A DNA stretch of 64,000 nucleotides. Origin: Sulfurovum sp. UBA12169. Lineage in GTDB: Bacteria > Campylobacterota > Campylobacteria > Campylobacterales > Sulfurovaceae. Made by a program: the position numbers and the translations under genes. The notes beneath the pieces were generated by a model that worked only from the letters and a program-made list of their open reading frames with translations, searched no databases and was not told the DNA's origin. Below, in pieces: positions 33,112-42,753 of the stretch (the first letter of the stretch is position 1; every line of letters starts with the position of its first letter). The stretch covers positions 248,001-312,000 of the forward strand of contig DLUH01000005.1 of NCBI GenBank assembly GCA_002742845.1. Direction: 5' to 3'.

Positions 33112-34803
33112 TCATGACAGCTTGATTGCTGCAACTTTTTCATCATGATTTTCACTATTGTTGCTATTGTACATAATGTATAAAAAATTTCTCAGTGATT
33201 TAGTAAAACTCTTGCTCAAATGCATATCATTAACAGCGATGGTATTCACCTCTTTGGAAATGTTTCTGTTTTTGATGATATCCGAAAGTACATTGATACT
33301 GTTTTTATAGGATTCCGTGATCTTGCGGTATCGCATCTCCATTTCGTCTATCGCTGCTTTTTCGCCGCTTTTGGCTGCGTTGAAAGATAAGACCGTTTTG
33401 AGTATCTGATAACGGAGGTTTTTGTAAAACTGCTGCTCTTCTGCCGTCTGCGCGCCGGAAAGATACTCAAAATCATGCAGCATATCTTTGATGGACTTAG
33501 CCGCAGTGGCAAGATAGGTTACCGCTTTGATGATCTTTTGTATCTGTTCTTGATAGGCTTTATCCGTATTTTTTGCAGAAAGTATCATTGCAAAATCAAA
33601 GATTTCACCTCCAAGCAACCGAATATTCTCGTAAAGCTTGTCGTATCGTATATCAGGGCGATCCCTATAGCGTTCCAAAAGTTTTTCTGTCGCCATTTGT
33701 CCGCTCAGTGCTTTGGTCGGCGGCAAATCGATAGCCAAAAGAGCAAAATCTTCGATCTTGTGTGCTAGATACTCCACCTCTTTTTTAAGCGCAACGACCG
33801 CCACATCTGTTAATTCGACTGAAACGTTATGGATATAGCGCGTCACGTAGTGCTTCTTTTTTTTGAAAAAATACATCAACCCTTTTGTAAGCAATGGAAT
33901 AAACGGATACCACAGCAAAACTCCCAAAAGATTAAAGAATGTATGAAACAGTGCGATTTGTACGACCGGATCTTTCGAAATACCGACAGCCTCAACAATC
34001 CACACAAGCGGCCACAGCAGCATAAGCGCAACTGCTCCTGTCAAGAGGTTGAAAAAGAGATGGGCTAGGGCCGTACGTTTTTTGTCCGGTGCTCCTCCGA
34101 TGGAGCCAAGCATTATCGTTACCGTCGTTCCGATATTGGCACCTATCACAAACGCTGCTGCCATCTCGAAATTTACCATATGCGCAAACAGCATGCTTTG
34201 CATGATCACAACGGAAGCCGCACTTGACTGGATGATCGCAGTGAGCACGATACCTGCGAGCGAAAACAGATACACATTGAGATGGCCATACTGCGTGACG
34301 TCAAAAGATTTGGAAAAAACAGAAGCGCTCTCTTTCATTCCTTCCAGTCCCAAAAAGATCAGTCCAAACCCTACAATCGCACCGAAAATATTGCGCCATC
34401 GGTTTGACTCTTCGGCCATCACTCCCCCGATACCCCCGATACCGATCATGGCGTAAGCAAGCAGTTTTACATCAAGCTTAAAACCCACAAGCGCAATGAT
34501 CCAGGAGGTAGTTGTGGATCCGATATTGGACCCAAAAATAATCGCAATGGCATTTTCCAAAGAGATCATTCCCGCGCCGATCAAAGAAAGCGCCATCAGC
34601 GATACGATCGAAGAACTTTGAAAAAGCGATGTAGCGCCGACCCCTAGCATCAAAGAACGCAAATGCGTCTGTGTGGCACGTTTTACCCAGACCCCAAAAG
34701 AGCGCCCGACACTCTCTTTGATACGGCTTTCGAGATAAAACATCCCGAAAAGCAAAAGCCCGACAGAAGCAAAGAGATGGATCCAAAGTGTATAATCAGG
34801 CAT
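33112..34803 (-). CDS. Na+/phosphate cotransporter family protein with PhoU-like tail
   Basis: A 563-residue inner-membrane protein of the NptA/YjbB family. It has two inverted membrane repeats, each with a QSS motif: FQSSSIVSLMALSLIG and IQSSAASVVIMQSM, with GSNIGST and GANIGTT after them. From about residue 345 a soluble helical domain resembles PhoU. Substrate is likely phosphate; E. coli YjbB exports it. It shares one base with the stop of the MscS gene (TAATG). Confidence 0.88.
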   Translation of the reverse strand: MPDYTLWIHLFASVGLLLFGMFYLESRIKESVGRSFGVWVKRATQTHLRSLMLGVGATSLFQSSSIVSLMALSLIGAGMISLENAIAIIFGSNIGSTTTSWIIALVGFKLDVKLLAYAMIGIGGIGGVMAEESNRWRNIFGAIVGFGLIFLGLEGMKESASVFSKSFDVTQYGHLNVYLFSLAGIVLTAIIQSSAASVVIMQSMLFAHMVNFEMAAAFVIGANIGTTVTIMLGSIGGAPDKKRTALAHLFFNLLTGAVALMLLWPLVWIVEAVGISKDPVVQIALFHTFFNLLGVLLWYPFIPLLTKGLMYFFKKKKHYVTRYIHNVSVELTDVAVVALKKEVEYLAHKIEDFALLAIDLPPTKALSGQMATEKLLERYRDRPDIRYDKLYENIRLLGGEIFDFAMILSAKNTDKAYQEQIQKIIKAVTYLATAAKSIKDMLHDFEYLSGAQTAEEQQFYKNLRYQILKTVLSFNAAKSGEKAAIDEMEMRYRKITESYKNSINVLSDIIKNRNISKEVNTIAVNDMHLSKSFTKSLRNFLYIMYNSNNSENHDEKVAAIKLS

Positions 34804-36644
34804 TACTTTTCTTTCTGAGTGCTTTCAAATTTCTCTTTTATGATCCGGCGGATATGCACATCAAGCTGAGGAAAGGGAATCTCGATGCGGTGTGCATACA
34901 GTGTCTTATAAAGCAGCACCAAAAAGGAATCCATTGTTCCGGAAGGTTTGACCGTATTATCCCCGTGCACCCACACCCAAAGTTCAAAATCGACACTGCT
35001 TGCGCTCATCGCTTTCATAACCACCTGCGGCTGTTTCTCTTTATCGTAACGGATATATTCTATGTCGCTTTTTTCCAATGCCTCCAAAATGACAGTCTTG
35101 ACATTATCGATATCGCTGCCGTAAGCAACGCCAAAAGGTATATGCATGCGTCTTATGTCATCACTAAGCGTCCAATTGATCACCTGCTCTTGGATGAAAG
35201 TCTGATTGGGGACGATAACATCGATATTGTCATTGGTGCGGATAATGATCGAACGCATACGGATATCCGAAACCCGTCCGCGCAATGTATCGCTGATTTG
35301 TAAAAAATCGCCGATCTTGATACTTTTTTCAAAAAAAAGAATTATGCCTGAAATAAAGTTTGCAATGATATTTTGCAGACCAAATCCGATACCCACCGAA
35401 AGCGCTCCTGCAATCACCGTAAAAGAGCTCAAGTCAAGCCCGATCGTCTTGAGCATCACAAAAAATGAAACAATAACAATAAAATAAGAACCTATATTGC
35501 TTAGAATCACCTGACTTGAAAGTGAAAGATTTTTTACTTTTGAGCCGATCTTTTTGATATAGCGGCGATACAAAGAAGCCAGCAGCAGACCAAAGAGAAA
35601 GATAAACAGCGCCAAAAATAGATCCAAAGTACTGATTTGCTTTTTGTTTACGCTAAATAAAGGATAATGCAATTTCTCTAAAATATCTCTGCCAAGAAGC
35701 ACAAACCCCTCTTTTGTTTGCTCGGCAAGAACTTTTGTGGTTCCTATTCTTTCAGAAATCAACTTATCCATCGCATCGAGCATATTTGCATAAGAACGCT
35801 GCTTGCCGGGTGTCATAGAAGCCATATAATTCTTGATTTCCTCTTTGACACTAAATATATTTTGATTTTTTTCTTTCAGGGCCGCAAAAAAACCGTTTAG
35901 ACTTTTACGAATGGCCGCTTCTGCTATGACATCGATCTCTTCCGAAGTTTTTTTAATCTTTTTTTCTAATCGTTCAATCCCTTTTGCATCCCCAAGAAAA
36001 CCGAATTTCTCTTTTTCGATCTCCAGCCCTTCGCGCTCAAGATACAAATCTTTAATCTTCTTACTTGCCTCTTCAGTGTTTTTTTTAATATCTTTCGTAT
36101 CAAAAGCAATATGTTCGACTGCCTGCAAAAGTACTTTTAGATTTTTCTCTTTTGCCTCTTTGAGTTTATTTTGCCGCTCTTGCAGTTTTTCTTGGGATTT
36201 TACATAAAAAGCATACTGAAGCTGCACGACCGATGGCAATGTTTTGTTGCTCTCTGCGCTTTCATTTTCATCGCTGGCAAAAATCTGATTTTTAAGATAG
36301 GTTGTCTTCTCTTCTTTTTGTTTCAGTTCATTTTTAATACTTTTTCTCTCTGTAAAATTTTCTACATACCCATAAAAAGCCTGAAGATAATCCTGGGAAT
36401 TCTTGATGTTGTCGTACACCAAAAGCGTGATAGAATTTTTTTCGCTTTTGCCGGTCAGCTCTATCAGTCTTGCCAAAAGAGATTTTTGAAGCTGAATGGT
36501 TGCGTTATCTTCATTTTTTACTTTTTCCAGAGCAGAAAGATACAAAGGATAAATTTTCGTACTATTCTCATCAAGAAGTTTTGTCTCAAGAGATGCAGCA
36601 TATACGAAGAAAGAAGAGATGACTAAAAAAAAGAGTGATTTCAC
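34803..36644 (-). CDS. MscS-family mechanosensitive channel with long periplasmic domain
   Basis: A 613-residue protein. A signal peptide (about 1-17) precedes a 310-residue periplasmic coiled-coil region, two membrane helices (about 345-365 and 385-407), and the MscS pore helix ALSVGIGFGLQNIIANFISG, then the cytoplasmic beta domain with GRVSDIRMRSIIIRT. Such channels open on membrane stretch and save cells from hypo-osmotic shock. The periplasmic part carries four D/E-X-N-X-S/T sequons (Asn27, 47, 127, 133), matching the PglB specificity. Co-transcribed with the Na/Pi transporter. Confidence 0.9.
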   Translation of the reverse strand: MKSLFFLVISSFFVYAASLETKLLDENSTKIYPLYLSALEKVKNEDNATIQLQKSLLARLIELTGKSEKNSITLLVYDNIKNSQDYLQAFYGYVENFTERKSIKNELKQKEEKTTYLKNQIFASDENESAESNKTLPSVVQLQYAFYVKSQEKLQERQNKLKEAKEKNLKVLLQAVEHIAFDTKDIKKNTEEASKKIKDLYLEREGLEIEKEKFGFLGDAKGIERLEKKIKKTSEEIDVIAEAAIRKSLNGFFAALKEKNQNIFSVKEEIKNYMASMTPGKQRSYANMLDAMDKLISERIGTTKVLAEQTKEGFVLLGRDILEKLHYPLFSVNKKQISTLDLFLALFIFLFGLLLASLYRRYIKKIGSKVKNLSLSSQVILSNIGSYFIVIVSFFVMLKTIGLDLSSFTVIAGALSVGIGFGLQNIIANFISGIILFFEKSIKIGDFLQISDTLRGRVSDIRMRSIIIRTNDNIDVIVPNQTFIQEQVINWTLSDDIRRMHIPFGVAYGSDIDNVKTVILEALEKSDIEYIRYDKEKQPQVVMKAMSASSVDFELWVWVHGDNTVKPSGTMDSFLVLLYKTLYAHRIEIPFPQLDVHIRRIIKEKFESTQKEK

Positions 36645-36704
36645 TAGTGGAATTCCTTGTCGAAAAATAGATTGATGAACGCTACCCGGTTCCGCTTTGC
36701 GAAA

Positions 36705-37631
36705 CTAGGCACCAATCTTATCTCTGGCACTCCGTTTGCGAGGAGGAGTGTTTTTGGGGGCAATATTTTTTTGGATATAGTCCATGATCTTCCCTGCGAT
36801 ATCGATGCCTGTAGCCTTTTCTATCCCCTCCAATCCGGGTGAAGAGTTGATTTCCATGACCAAAGGACCGCGTTTGGAAGGAATCATATCAACGCCGCAT
36901 ACCCCCAGCCCCATCGCTTTGGCAGCGGCTATGGCCGTAGCTTTCTCTATTCTGGAGAGTTTATACAGCGTTGCGCTTCCTCCCTGGTGCAAGTTGGAGC
37001 GGAAATCCCCCTCGGCGCCCTGCCGCTTCATAGCGCCCACCACTTCGCCGTCGACAACAATCACTCGGATGTCAGCCCCTCCGGCCTCTTCGATAAATTC
37101 TTGCACTAAAAGATTGACATTCATTCCATTAAACGCATCCAATACTGATTTGGCGGCTTTTTTTGTCTCTGCAAGCACGACACCCACCCCTTGTGTTCCC
37201 TCAAGTATCTTCAGCACCAATGGTGTGCCTCCGATCAACTTAATGACATCATTGGCATTTGACCTATTGGAAGCAAAAACAGTTTTAGGCATATCTACAC
37301 CGCGGTTGGAAAGTATCTGAAGACTTCGAAGCTTGTCTCTTGATCGTTTAATCGCAAGAGAACCCGAGATGCTAAACACATTCATCATTTCAAAATGGCG
37401 CACGATCGCAGTACCAAAAAAGGTACGGCTTGCCCCGATACGCGGAATGATCGCATCAGGCGCCTCCAGTTCCTCTCCATGATAGATGATTTTGAGTTCG
37501 TTTTTCATAATCTCCATCGTACATTCCATATAATCAATCACCCTTACATCCCATCCTTTTTTTTTGGCAGCTGCCACTAAACTTTGGGTTGAATAAAGCG
37601 ATTCGTTTCTCGACAATATATAAATTTTCAT
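36705..37631 (-). CDS. rimK: RimK family ATP-grasp ligase
   Basis: A 308-residue ATP-grasp enzyme. RimK adds glutamate to the C-terminus of ribosomal protein S6. Motifs: [35 protein letters not shown], the lid and Mg-binding segment [18 protein letters not shown]. The C-terminus is extended by a short basic tail ([10 protein letters not shown]). It follows a RimB-like protease by four bases, the usual partnership. Whether S6 is the true target here is inferred from homology. Confidence 0.92.
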   Translation of the reverse strand: MKIYILSRNESLYSTQSLVAAAKKKGWDVRVIDYMECTMEIMKNELKIIYHGEELEAPDAIIPRIGASRTFFGTAIVRHFEMMNVFSISGSLAIKRSRDKLRSLQILSNRGVDMPKTVFASNRSNANDVIKLIGGTPLVLKILEGTQGVGVVLAETKKAAKSVLDAFNGMNVNLLVQEFIEEAGGADIRVIVVDGEVVGAMKRQGAEGDFRSNLHQGGSATLYKLSRIEKATAIAAAKAMGLGVCGVDMIPSKRGPLVMEINSSPGLEGIEKATGIDIAGKIMDYIQKNIAPKNTPPRKRSARDKIGA

Positions 37632-37635
37632 TCAT

Positions 37636-38061
37636 TTAATCCTTTTTGGAAGCTTGGTATTTAACAGATACGTCTACAAGATAACCTTTTGCAAGAAATT
37701 TACGTCCGATAAGCATAGGATACTTCATCTCTTTTCGATCAGCAAGCGATACTGAAGTCAAATAGGTTTTTCCGCCTAATGCAACATGGGTTTTAACAAA
37801 AACCCTTTCTTGCACTTTCCCGTTAGAGCTTTTGACTCTTTTGATCCTAAATATGGGCAGTCTAATCTCTTTTTCGCTGTAATCAGGATGAAAATTATCA
37901 AGCAATTTAAAATGAACTGTCTCATTTTCCTGATCTATTCTGATTTCATTGCAGTGAATCGAACAGGAATCTGCTCCCGTGTCTATCTTTGCATCAATAT
38001 CAAAAAAACCAAAATCAGGCAATGAAGCATGTTCAATATTGCCTACAATAACCATCTCCAT
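37636..38061 (-). CDS. rimB: RimK-associated retropepsin-like zinc protease (RimB family)
   Basis: A 141-residue protein with the aspartic-protease-like motif AKIDTGADSCSIHC near residue 27 and PMLIGRKFLAKGYLVDVS near the C-terminus, typical of the family called ATP-dependent zinc protease. In Pseudomonas RimB removes the glutamate tails added by RimK. The four-base gap to rimK supports the same role. No signal peptide. Confidence 0.87.
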   Translation of the reverse strand: MEMVIVGNIEHASLPDFGFFDIDAKIDTGADSCSIHCNEIRIDQENETVHFKLLDNFHPDYSEKEIRLPIFRIKRVKSSNGKVQERVFVKTHVALGGKTYLTSVSLADRKEMKYPMLIGRKFLAKGYLVDVSVKYQASKKD

Positions 38062-38204
38062 CCATAAAATCCTTCTCTGTAAAATATACTATTATTGTAC
38101 ACAATTATCCACAAAATTAGATAACAAATCCTAACGGCAACGTAGAACAGCTTAATGCGAATCTAACAAAAATAAAAAAGGCTTATACATTTGTTTGTTT
38201 TTGT

Positions 38205-39275
38205 CTATTTTGTTTCAATATATATAGACTCAAGAAGCCTCAGCATTTTCGCAACCGCTTCCGCCCGAACCGTCTCTTTGGTTGTGTGATAGCCGGTTGT
38301 GGGCAACTGCAAAGTAGTTCCTTGAATTTTTCCCCCGCTGGCAAGAGCCACTCTTCCCATTTCCGTACTTCCCAGCGAATAGAGTTTTCCGCCTTCTTTA
38401 AGAAGTTTTTTGTTTTGTTCTTCAAGATAGTGATCTTTAAAACTGTAAGCGATCTCCAGCTGCATACAGCATTCTTCGATCTCTTTGGTGAGCGGGGAAA
38501 CAAAGGAAGCATTTGCGTCACGTGTGCGAAGGACAATGTCTTGCCTGTCGGCATCTTCCCTGGTGGGATAGGGGCTGGTATCAAGCACCAGCAATCTCTC
38601 TGTAGAGATATCAAAGCGGCGAAACCACTCCAGTAAAAAACGCCAGCTCTTCCCTGACTCTTCCTGCGCTGTAAAAAAAGCTGTGCCCTGATATCCTGCA
38701 CGATAAAGATAGATAATCATCGCGGCGCTAATCACATTGTCCAGCTGGGATGAAATCAATCCTTTATTGTAAGCCAAGCCGTCAACATAAGCCACAGGAG
38801 TGCCCGGCAAAAGATACTCAAGTCCTTTTACTTCAAAAATAAGATTGTTGCGGCGTTCACAAATATACGCATTCTCAATCGTTCCAATCCCCATATAACT
38901 GCCGGACCAAGGCTCATACGCCTGTACCGACTGATTTGCAAACCGTTCAAGAATCGCCATATAGGTCTGCTCAGAGACTGAATCTCCTGTAAGGTCGGCA
39001 CGGTTTTGTGTCATAAACGCCGCATACTGAAATTCATTGGGGCCGGTGCAAATCAAACCGTGCCGATCTATATGCGCGCAGAGCATACCGCATTCAGGAT
39101 CACTCCCCTGCGCGACCAAAAGCCCCTCGTAAAGTGTTGTTTTTATCCCGAGCTCGTCGAGTTCGCGCTTAAGACAAAGAAAAAAAGAGTGTTCCGCCCC
39201 TACTACAGACGGCTTTCGCACAAGATACTTTAAAATGTCAAGAAAACCTTTAAAAGGCGTGAAAGTTCTATGCAT
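38205..39275 (-). CDS. M42-like metallo-aminopeptidase
   Basis: About 356 residues starting MHRTFTPFKGFLDIL, with AAAAAGGAATTGT before it. Metal-binding positions are visible as CAHIDRHG, SSQLDNVISA, TAQEESGKS, VLDTSPYP, and the last His in TTGYHTTKE. This matches the M20/M42 clan of co-catalytic zinc peptidases, closest to M42. No signal peptide, so cytoplasmic peptide turnover is likely. The 143-base spacer after it, up to the protease start, has only AT-rich sequence. Confidence 0.82.
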   Translation of the reverse strand: MHRTFTPFKGFLDILKYLVRKPSVVGAEHSFFLCLKRELDELGIKTTLYEGLLVAQGSDPECGMLCAHIDRHGLICTGPNEFQYAAFMTQNRADLTGDSVSEQTYMAILERFANQSVQAYEPWSGSYMGIGTIENAYICERRNNLIFEVKGLEYLLPGTPVAYVDGLAYNKGLISSQLDNVISAAMIIYLYRAGYQGTAFFTAQEESGKSWRFLLEWFRRFDISTERLLVLDTSPYPTREDADRQDIVLRTRDANASFVSPLTKEIEECCMQLEIAYSFKDHYLEEQNKKLLKEGGKLYSLGSTEMGRVALASGGKIQGTTLQLPTTGYHTTKETVRAEAVAKMLRLLESIYIETK

Positions 39276-39474
39276 ACAATTCCTTTTTAGCACCTCACAG
39301 TCAAACAAGAACTTTTCCTTGCAATGATGTATTTTTTGTGCTTTTTGCCTACTAAAATGAGAAAGGATTATACTTTTTTTTCAATTAAAGTCGAAGCGCC
39401 TCTCTTTTCGCGAAGCTCTTTTGCCCAATCGGACACAATATGAAAAAATTTTACCATTTTTACTTACTTTGTGT

Positions 39475-39539
39475 TACAATGCGAAGGAATTCCTGCCATA
39501 AGATACAAGGGAGAGCGGTATCGGACTTCGTTTGATACC
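39475..39539 (+). promoter_or_regulatory. topA promoter -10 and leader hairpin
   Basis: A TACAAT -10-like hexamer (39475-39480) lies about 90 bases before topA, giving a long leader. In that leader GGTATC (39517-39522) pairs with GATACC (39534-39539) over an 11-base loop. No open frame was found there. A supercoiling- or structure-dependent control of topA is possible but unproven. The remaining spacer 39276-39474 holds nothing else recognised. Confidence 0.35.
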
Positions 39540-39566
39540 AAAAAGAAATTAGTAAAGTAAGTATAG

Positions 39567-41765
39567 ATGAAAAATTTAATTATAGTAGAATCGCCTGCCA
39601 AAGCTCGTACCATTACCAACTTTTTAGACAAAGAGTACAAGGTTATCGCCTCAAAAGGACATATACGCGATTTACCCAAGACTACTTTTGGTATCGAAAT
39701 CGATGAAAAAACAGGCGATCTTATACCCAAATATGCCATCCCCAGAGATGCGAATGCTACAGTAAAAGAGTTAAAAAAATTGGCCAAAGAAGCCCAAACG
39801 GTTTTTATCGCAACCGATGAGGATCGTGAAGGGGAAGCCATCGGATACCATATTGCCGAAGCTATAGGAAAAGATCCTCAAACGCTTCCTCGTATCGTTT
39901 TCCATGAAATTACCAAAAATGCCATCATACATGCGCTACAAACACCCCGTAAAGTTAATATGGATAGTGTGGACGCACAGCAAACCAGAAGGCTGCTCGA
40001 TCGCATCGTAGGATACAAACTCTCCCCCCTGCTTGCAAGCAAGATACAAAAAGGGTTAAGTGCGGGAAGAGTGCAAAGCTCCACTCTTAAATTGGTCGTT
40101 GACAGAGAAAGAGAGATTAAGGCATTTCAGCCTGAAGAGTACTGGACAATTGATGCAAAATTTCAAAAAGAAATCGATGCTTCGATCTATGAATACAATG
40201 GTCTGAAAATAGAAAAACTGACAATCAAAAACGAAACAGACGCCAAAGAGATCGTTTCTGCAGCCCAAAATGAATCCTTTTATGTTCTGGCGATAGAAAA
40301 AACAAAAAGAAGTACCAAGACGCCTCCTCCGTTTATGACTTCTACGTTGCAGCAGACCGCTTCAACCCAGCTTGGATTTTCTCCCAAAAAAACAATGATG
40401 GTGGCACAAAAACTCTACGAAGGGGTCAAGACAGACAAAGGAGTTATGGGGGTCATTACCTATATGAGGACAGACAGCCTTAATCTGGCCAAAGAGGCGG
40501 TAGACGACGCCAGAAAGCATATCCAAGCAGTCTACGGAGATGCCTATTTGCCCGGCAAAGATAAAAATTATGTCACCAAGTCAAAAGGAGCGCAGGAGGC
40601 GCACGAAGCAATCCGCCCTACCATGGTTGAATTTGACCCTCAAACCGCAGCAAACTTTTTGGCGCCCGATGAATTGAAGCTCTATCGTCTCATCTATAAT
40701 CGTTTTCTCGCTTGCCAGATGACAGAAGCACAACTTGAATCACAAAGTATTCTTTTTAAAGGAGACACATGCATCTTCAAGGCAAGCGGAAAAAAACTGC
40801 TCTTTGATGGTTTTTACAGGGTTGCGGGGTATACAGAAAAAGACAAACTGCTTCCGGAGCTGAAACAAGGAGAAAATGTTACCCTTGATGAGATCAAAAC
40901 AGAACAACATTTCACAGAACCTCCTGCACGCTACAATGAAGCAAGCCTTATCAAAAAACTCGAATCCTTAGGAATTGGCCGTCCAAGCACCTATGCTCCT
41001 ACGGTAACGATCCTGCAAACCAGAAAATACATAGAAATAGAACAAAAACGCATTCACCCTACCGAAATAGCCTTTACGGTTACGGAGATGTTGGAAAACC
41101 ATTTTCCGGAAATCGTAGATAGCCATTTTACTGCCGATATGGAAGAGGTGCTTGATGAGATTGCCGAAGGCAAAAAAGACTGGCAAAGCACTCTCAAAGC
41201 GTTTTATACACCCTTTTTGCATAAAATTGAAGAGGGGAAAAAGCAGATCAAAAGCCTCAAAGTTGCTGTTCCTACCGGAGAAATGTGTCCGATGTGCCAT
41301 TCGGAACTTCTTTTGCGTAAAGGGCGTTATGGCGAATTTATTGCCTGCAGTAATTTCCCAAAATGCAAATATACCAAAAATATCGACGGCACCGAACCGG
41401 AGCAACCTAAAACAACAGATGTAGCCTGTGATAAATGCGGTGCGCCTATGATCATAAAAGATTCAAAAAAGGGAAAATTTCTTGCTTGTTCGGCCTATCC
41501 AAAATGTAAAAACGCCAAACCCCTTACGCCGCCCAAAGAACTCACCATACCCTGTCCCGAATGCGGAGCCAAACTGCAAGAAAGAGAAGGAAGAAGAGGA
41601 AAATTCTTTGGCTGCACCAATTATCCTCAATGCAAATTTATTGCCAATTTTGAACCGGTTGACAAGCACTGTTCTGAGTGCGGCTATTTGATGGGAATCA
41701 AAATGCTAAGAGGCAAAGAAGTTTACGAATGCTTTAAATGCAAGCATAAAGAAGAGGTAAAATAA
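39567..41765 (+). CDS. topA: DNA topoisomerase I
   Basis: Type IA topoisomerase that relaxes negative supercoils. The 732-residue protein has the TOPRIM domain (NLIIVESPAKARTI, ATDEDREGEAIGYH), the active-site Tyr in ITYMRTDSLNLA, and four C-terminal Cys4 zinc ribbons: CPMC...CSNFPKC, CDKC...CSAYPKC, CPEC...CTNYPQC and CSEC...CFKC. The last ribbon is the most divergent. Directly followed, with no gap, by bioB, an order shared with Campylobacter. Confidence 0.97.
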   Translation: MKNLIIVESPAKARTITNFLDKEYKVIASKGHIRDLPKTTFGIEIDEKTGDLIPKYAIPRDANATVKELKKLAKEAQTVFIATDEDREGEAIGYHIAEAIGKDPQTLPRIVFHEITKNAIIHALQTPRKVNMDSVDAQQTRRLLDRIVGYKLSPLLASKIQKGLSAGRVQSSTLKLVVDREREIKAFQPEEYWTIDAKFQKEIDASIYEYNGLKIEKLTIKNETDAKEIVSAAQNESFYVLAIEKTKRSTKTPPPFMTSTLQQTASTQLGFSPKKTMMVAQKLYEGVKTDKGVMGVITYMRTDSLNLAKEAVDDARKHIQAVYGDAYLPGKDKNYVTKSKGAQEAHEAIRPTMVEFDPQTAANFLAPDELKLYRLIYNRFLACQMTEAQLESQSILFKGDTCIFKASGKKLLFDGFYRVAGYTEKDKLLPELKQGENVTLDEIKTEQHFTEPPARYNEASLIKKLESLGIGRPSTYAPTVTILQTRKYIEIEQKRIHPTEIAFTVTEMLENHFPEIVDSHFTADMEEVLDEIAEGKKDWQSTLKAFYTPFLHKIEEGKKQIKSLKVAVPTGEMCPMCHSELLLRKGRYGEFIACSNFPKCKYTKNIDGTEPEQPKTTDVACDKCGAPMIIKDSKKGKFLACSAYPKCKNAKPLTPPKELTIPCPECGAKLQEREGRRGKFFGCTNYPQCKFIANFEPVDKHCSECGYLMGIKMLRGKEVYECFKCKHKEEVK

Positions 41766-42614
41766 GTGAAAAAAATATTTTTATGCGCCATCAACAATAT
41801 ACTAAGCGGTACTTGCCAGGAGGATTGTAAATTTTGTACGCAAAGTGTAAGATACCATGCTGATATATCTCGTTATAACTATAAGCCGATCGAGCAAATT
41901 GTACAAGAAGCAAGCCAAGCCAAAAAAAGGGGGGCGCTAGGATACTGTTTGGTTACGGCAGGAAAAGGATTGGATGATAAAAAAGTAGATTTTGTTGCGC
42001 GCGCCGCAAAAGCAATAAAATCAGAAATAAAAGGCTTAAATCTTATCGCATGCAACGGCACCGCAACAACAGCCCAGCTTCAGTACCTTAAAGACCATGG
42101 CATTGACAGTTATAACCATAATCTTGAGACTTCAAAACGCTACTATCCGTATGTTTGCCAAACCCATGACTGGGAAGAGCGCTATCAAACATGTGCAAAT
42201 GTCAAATCTGTGGGTTTGGCGCTGTGCAGCGGAGGTATTTTTGGGATGGGCGAACATGAAGAAGACAGGGAAAATCTATTGAAAGCTATTGTTTCGCTTG
42301 ACCCGGAATCTACGCCCCTCAACTTCTTCCATCCCAATCCCGCACTTCCTATCAAAACCCGCAATATTGAGCTGGAAGAAGCACTTCACATCATCTCAAA
42401 GGCACGCACTATGCTAGGGGAAGAAAAACTGCTCATGGCAGCGGGGGGAAGAGAACTTCTTTTTACCGGAAAAGAGGATCAGATGTTTGAAGCAGGCGTC
42501 AATGCTATTGTCATTGGAAATTATCTTACCACAAGCGGTGTGGCTCCCGCTAAAGATATAAAGATGCTAGAAAGCTTCGGGTATGAGGTTGCTACTAACT
42601 GTGATGCATCCTAG
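41766..42614 (+). CDS. bioB: Biotin synthase
   Basis: Radical SAM enzyme that inserts sulfur into dethiobiotin. The 282-residue protein has the cluster motif CQEDCKFCTQS near residue 19, NHNLETSKRYYP, and NFFHPNPALPIK. It uses a GTG start immediately after the topA stop, with its ribosome site (AAGAGG) inside topA, so the genes are translationally linked. It is shorter than E. coli BioB (346), as in other Campylobacterota, lacking the C-terminal tail. Confidence 0.94.
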   Translation: MKKIFLCAINNILSGTCQEDCKFCTQSVRYHADISRYNYKPIEQIVQEASQAKKRGALGYCLVTAGKGLDDKKVDFVARAAKAIKSEIKGLNLIACNGTATTAQLQYLKDHGIDSYNHNLETSKRYYPYVCQTHDWEERYQTCANVKSVGLALCSGGIFGMGEHEEDRENLLKAIVSLDPESTPLNFFHPNPALPIKTRNIELEEALHIISKARTMLGEEKLLMAAGGRELLFTGKEDQMFEAGVNAIVIGNYLTTSGVAPAKDIKMLESFGYEVATNCDAS

Positions 42615-42663
42615 TCGGCTAAACAGAGTAATTCATTTTCTCAAAATACACAAAATTCATAGT

Positions 42664-42731
42664 GCTCAGCATTTGATTGCACGAAAAGAAACTATTAAAT
42701 ATAATCTCGGTCTTTCCGGTTCTTGCTGAGC
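42664..42731 (+). promoter_or_regulatory. Consensus promoter inside an inverted repeat, downstream of bioB
   Basis: TTGCAC-N17-TATAAT (42677-42705) on the plus strand is a near-perfect sigma70 promoter. It is flanked by an 8-bp inverted repeat, GCTCAGCA at 42664-42671 and TGCTGAGC at 42724-42731. No plus-strand gene follows: the next gene is on the opposite strand, ending at 42754. A short RNA, or an antisense transcript into the cgpA-like gene, would be made. Promoter sequence is seen; the RNA is inferred. Confidence 0.5.
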
Positions 42732-42753
42732 TCATTTGCTACAAAAAACCATT

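Noticed and set aside
38105-38113. Perfect DnaA box TTATCCACA in the spacer between the RimB-like and M42 peptidase genes
   Set aside because: Only a single box is present, with no cluster, no AT-rich unwinding region and no dnaA nearby; the same nonamer also occurs inside the wbpB coding region near 29417, so chance is adequate.
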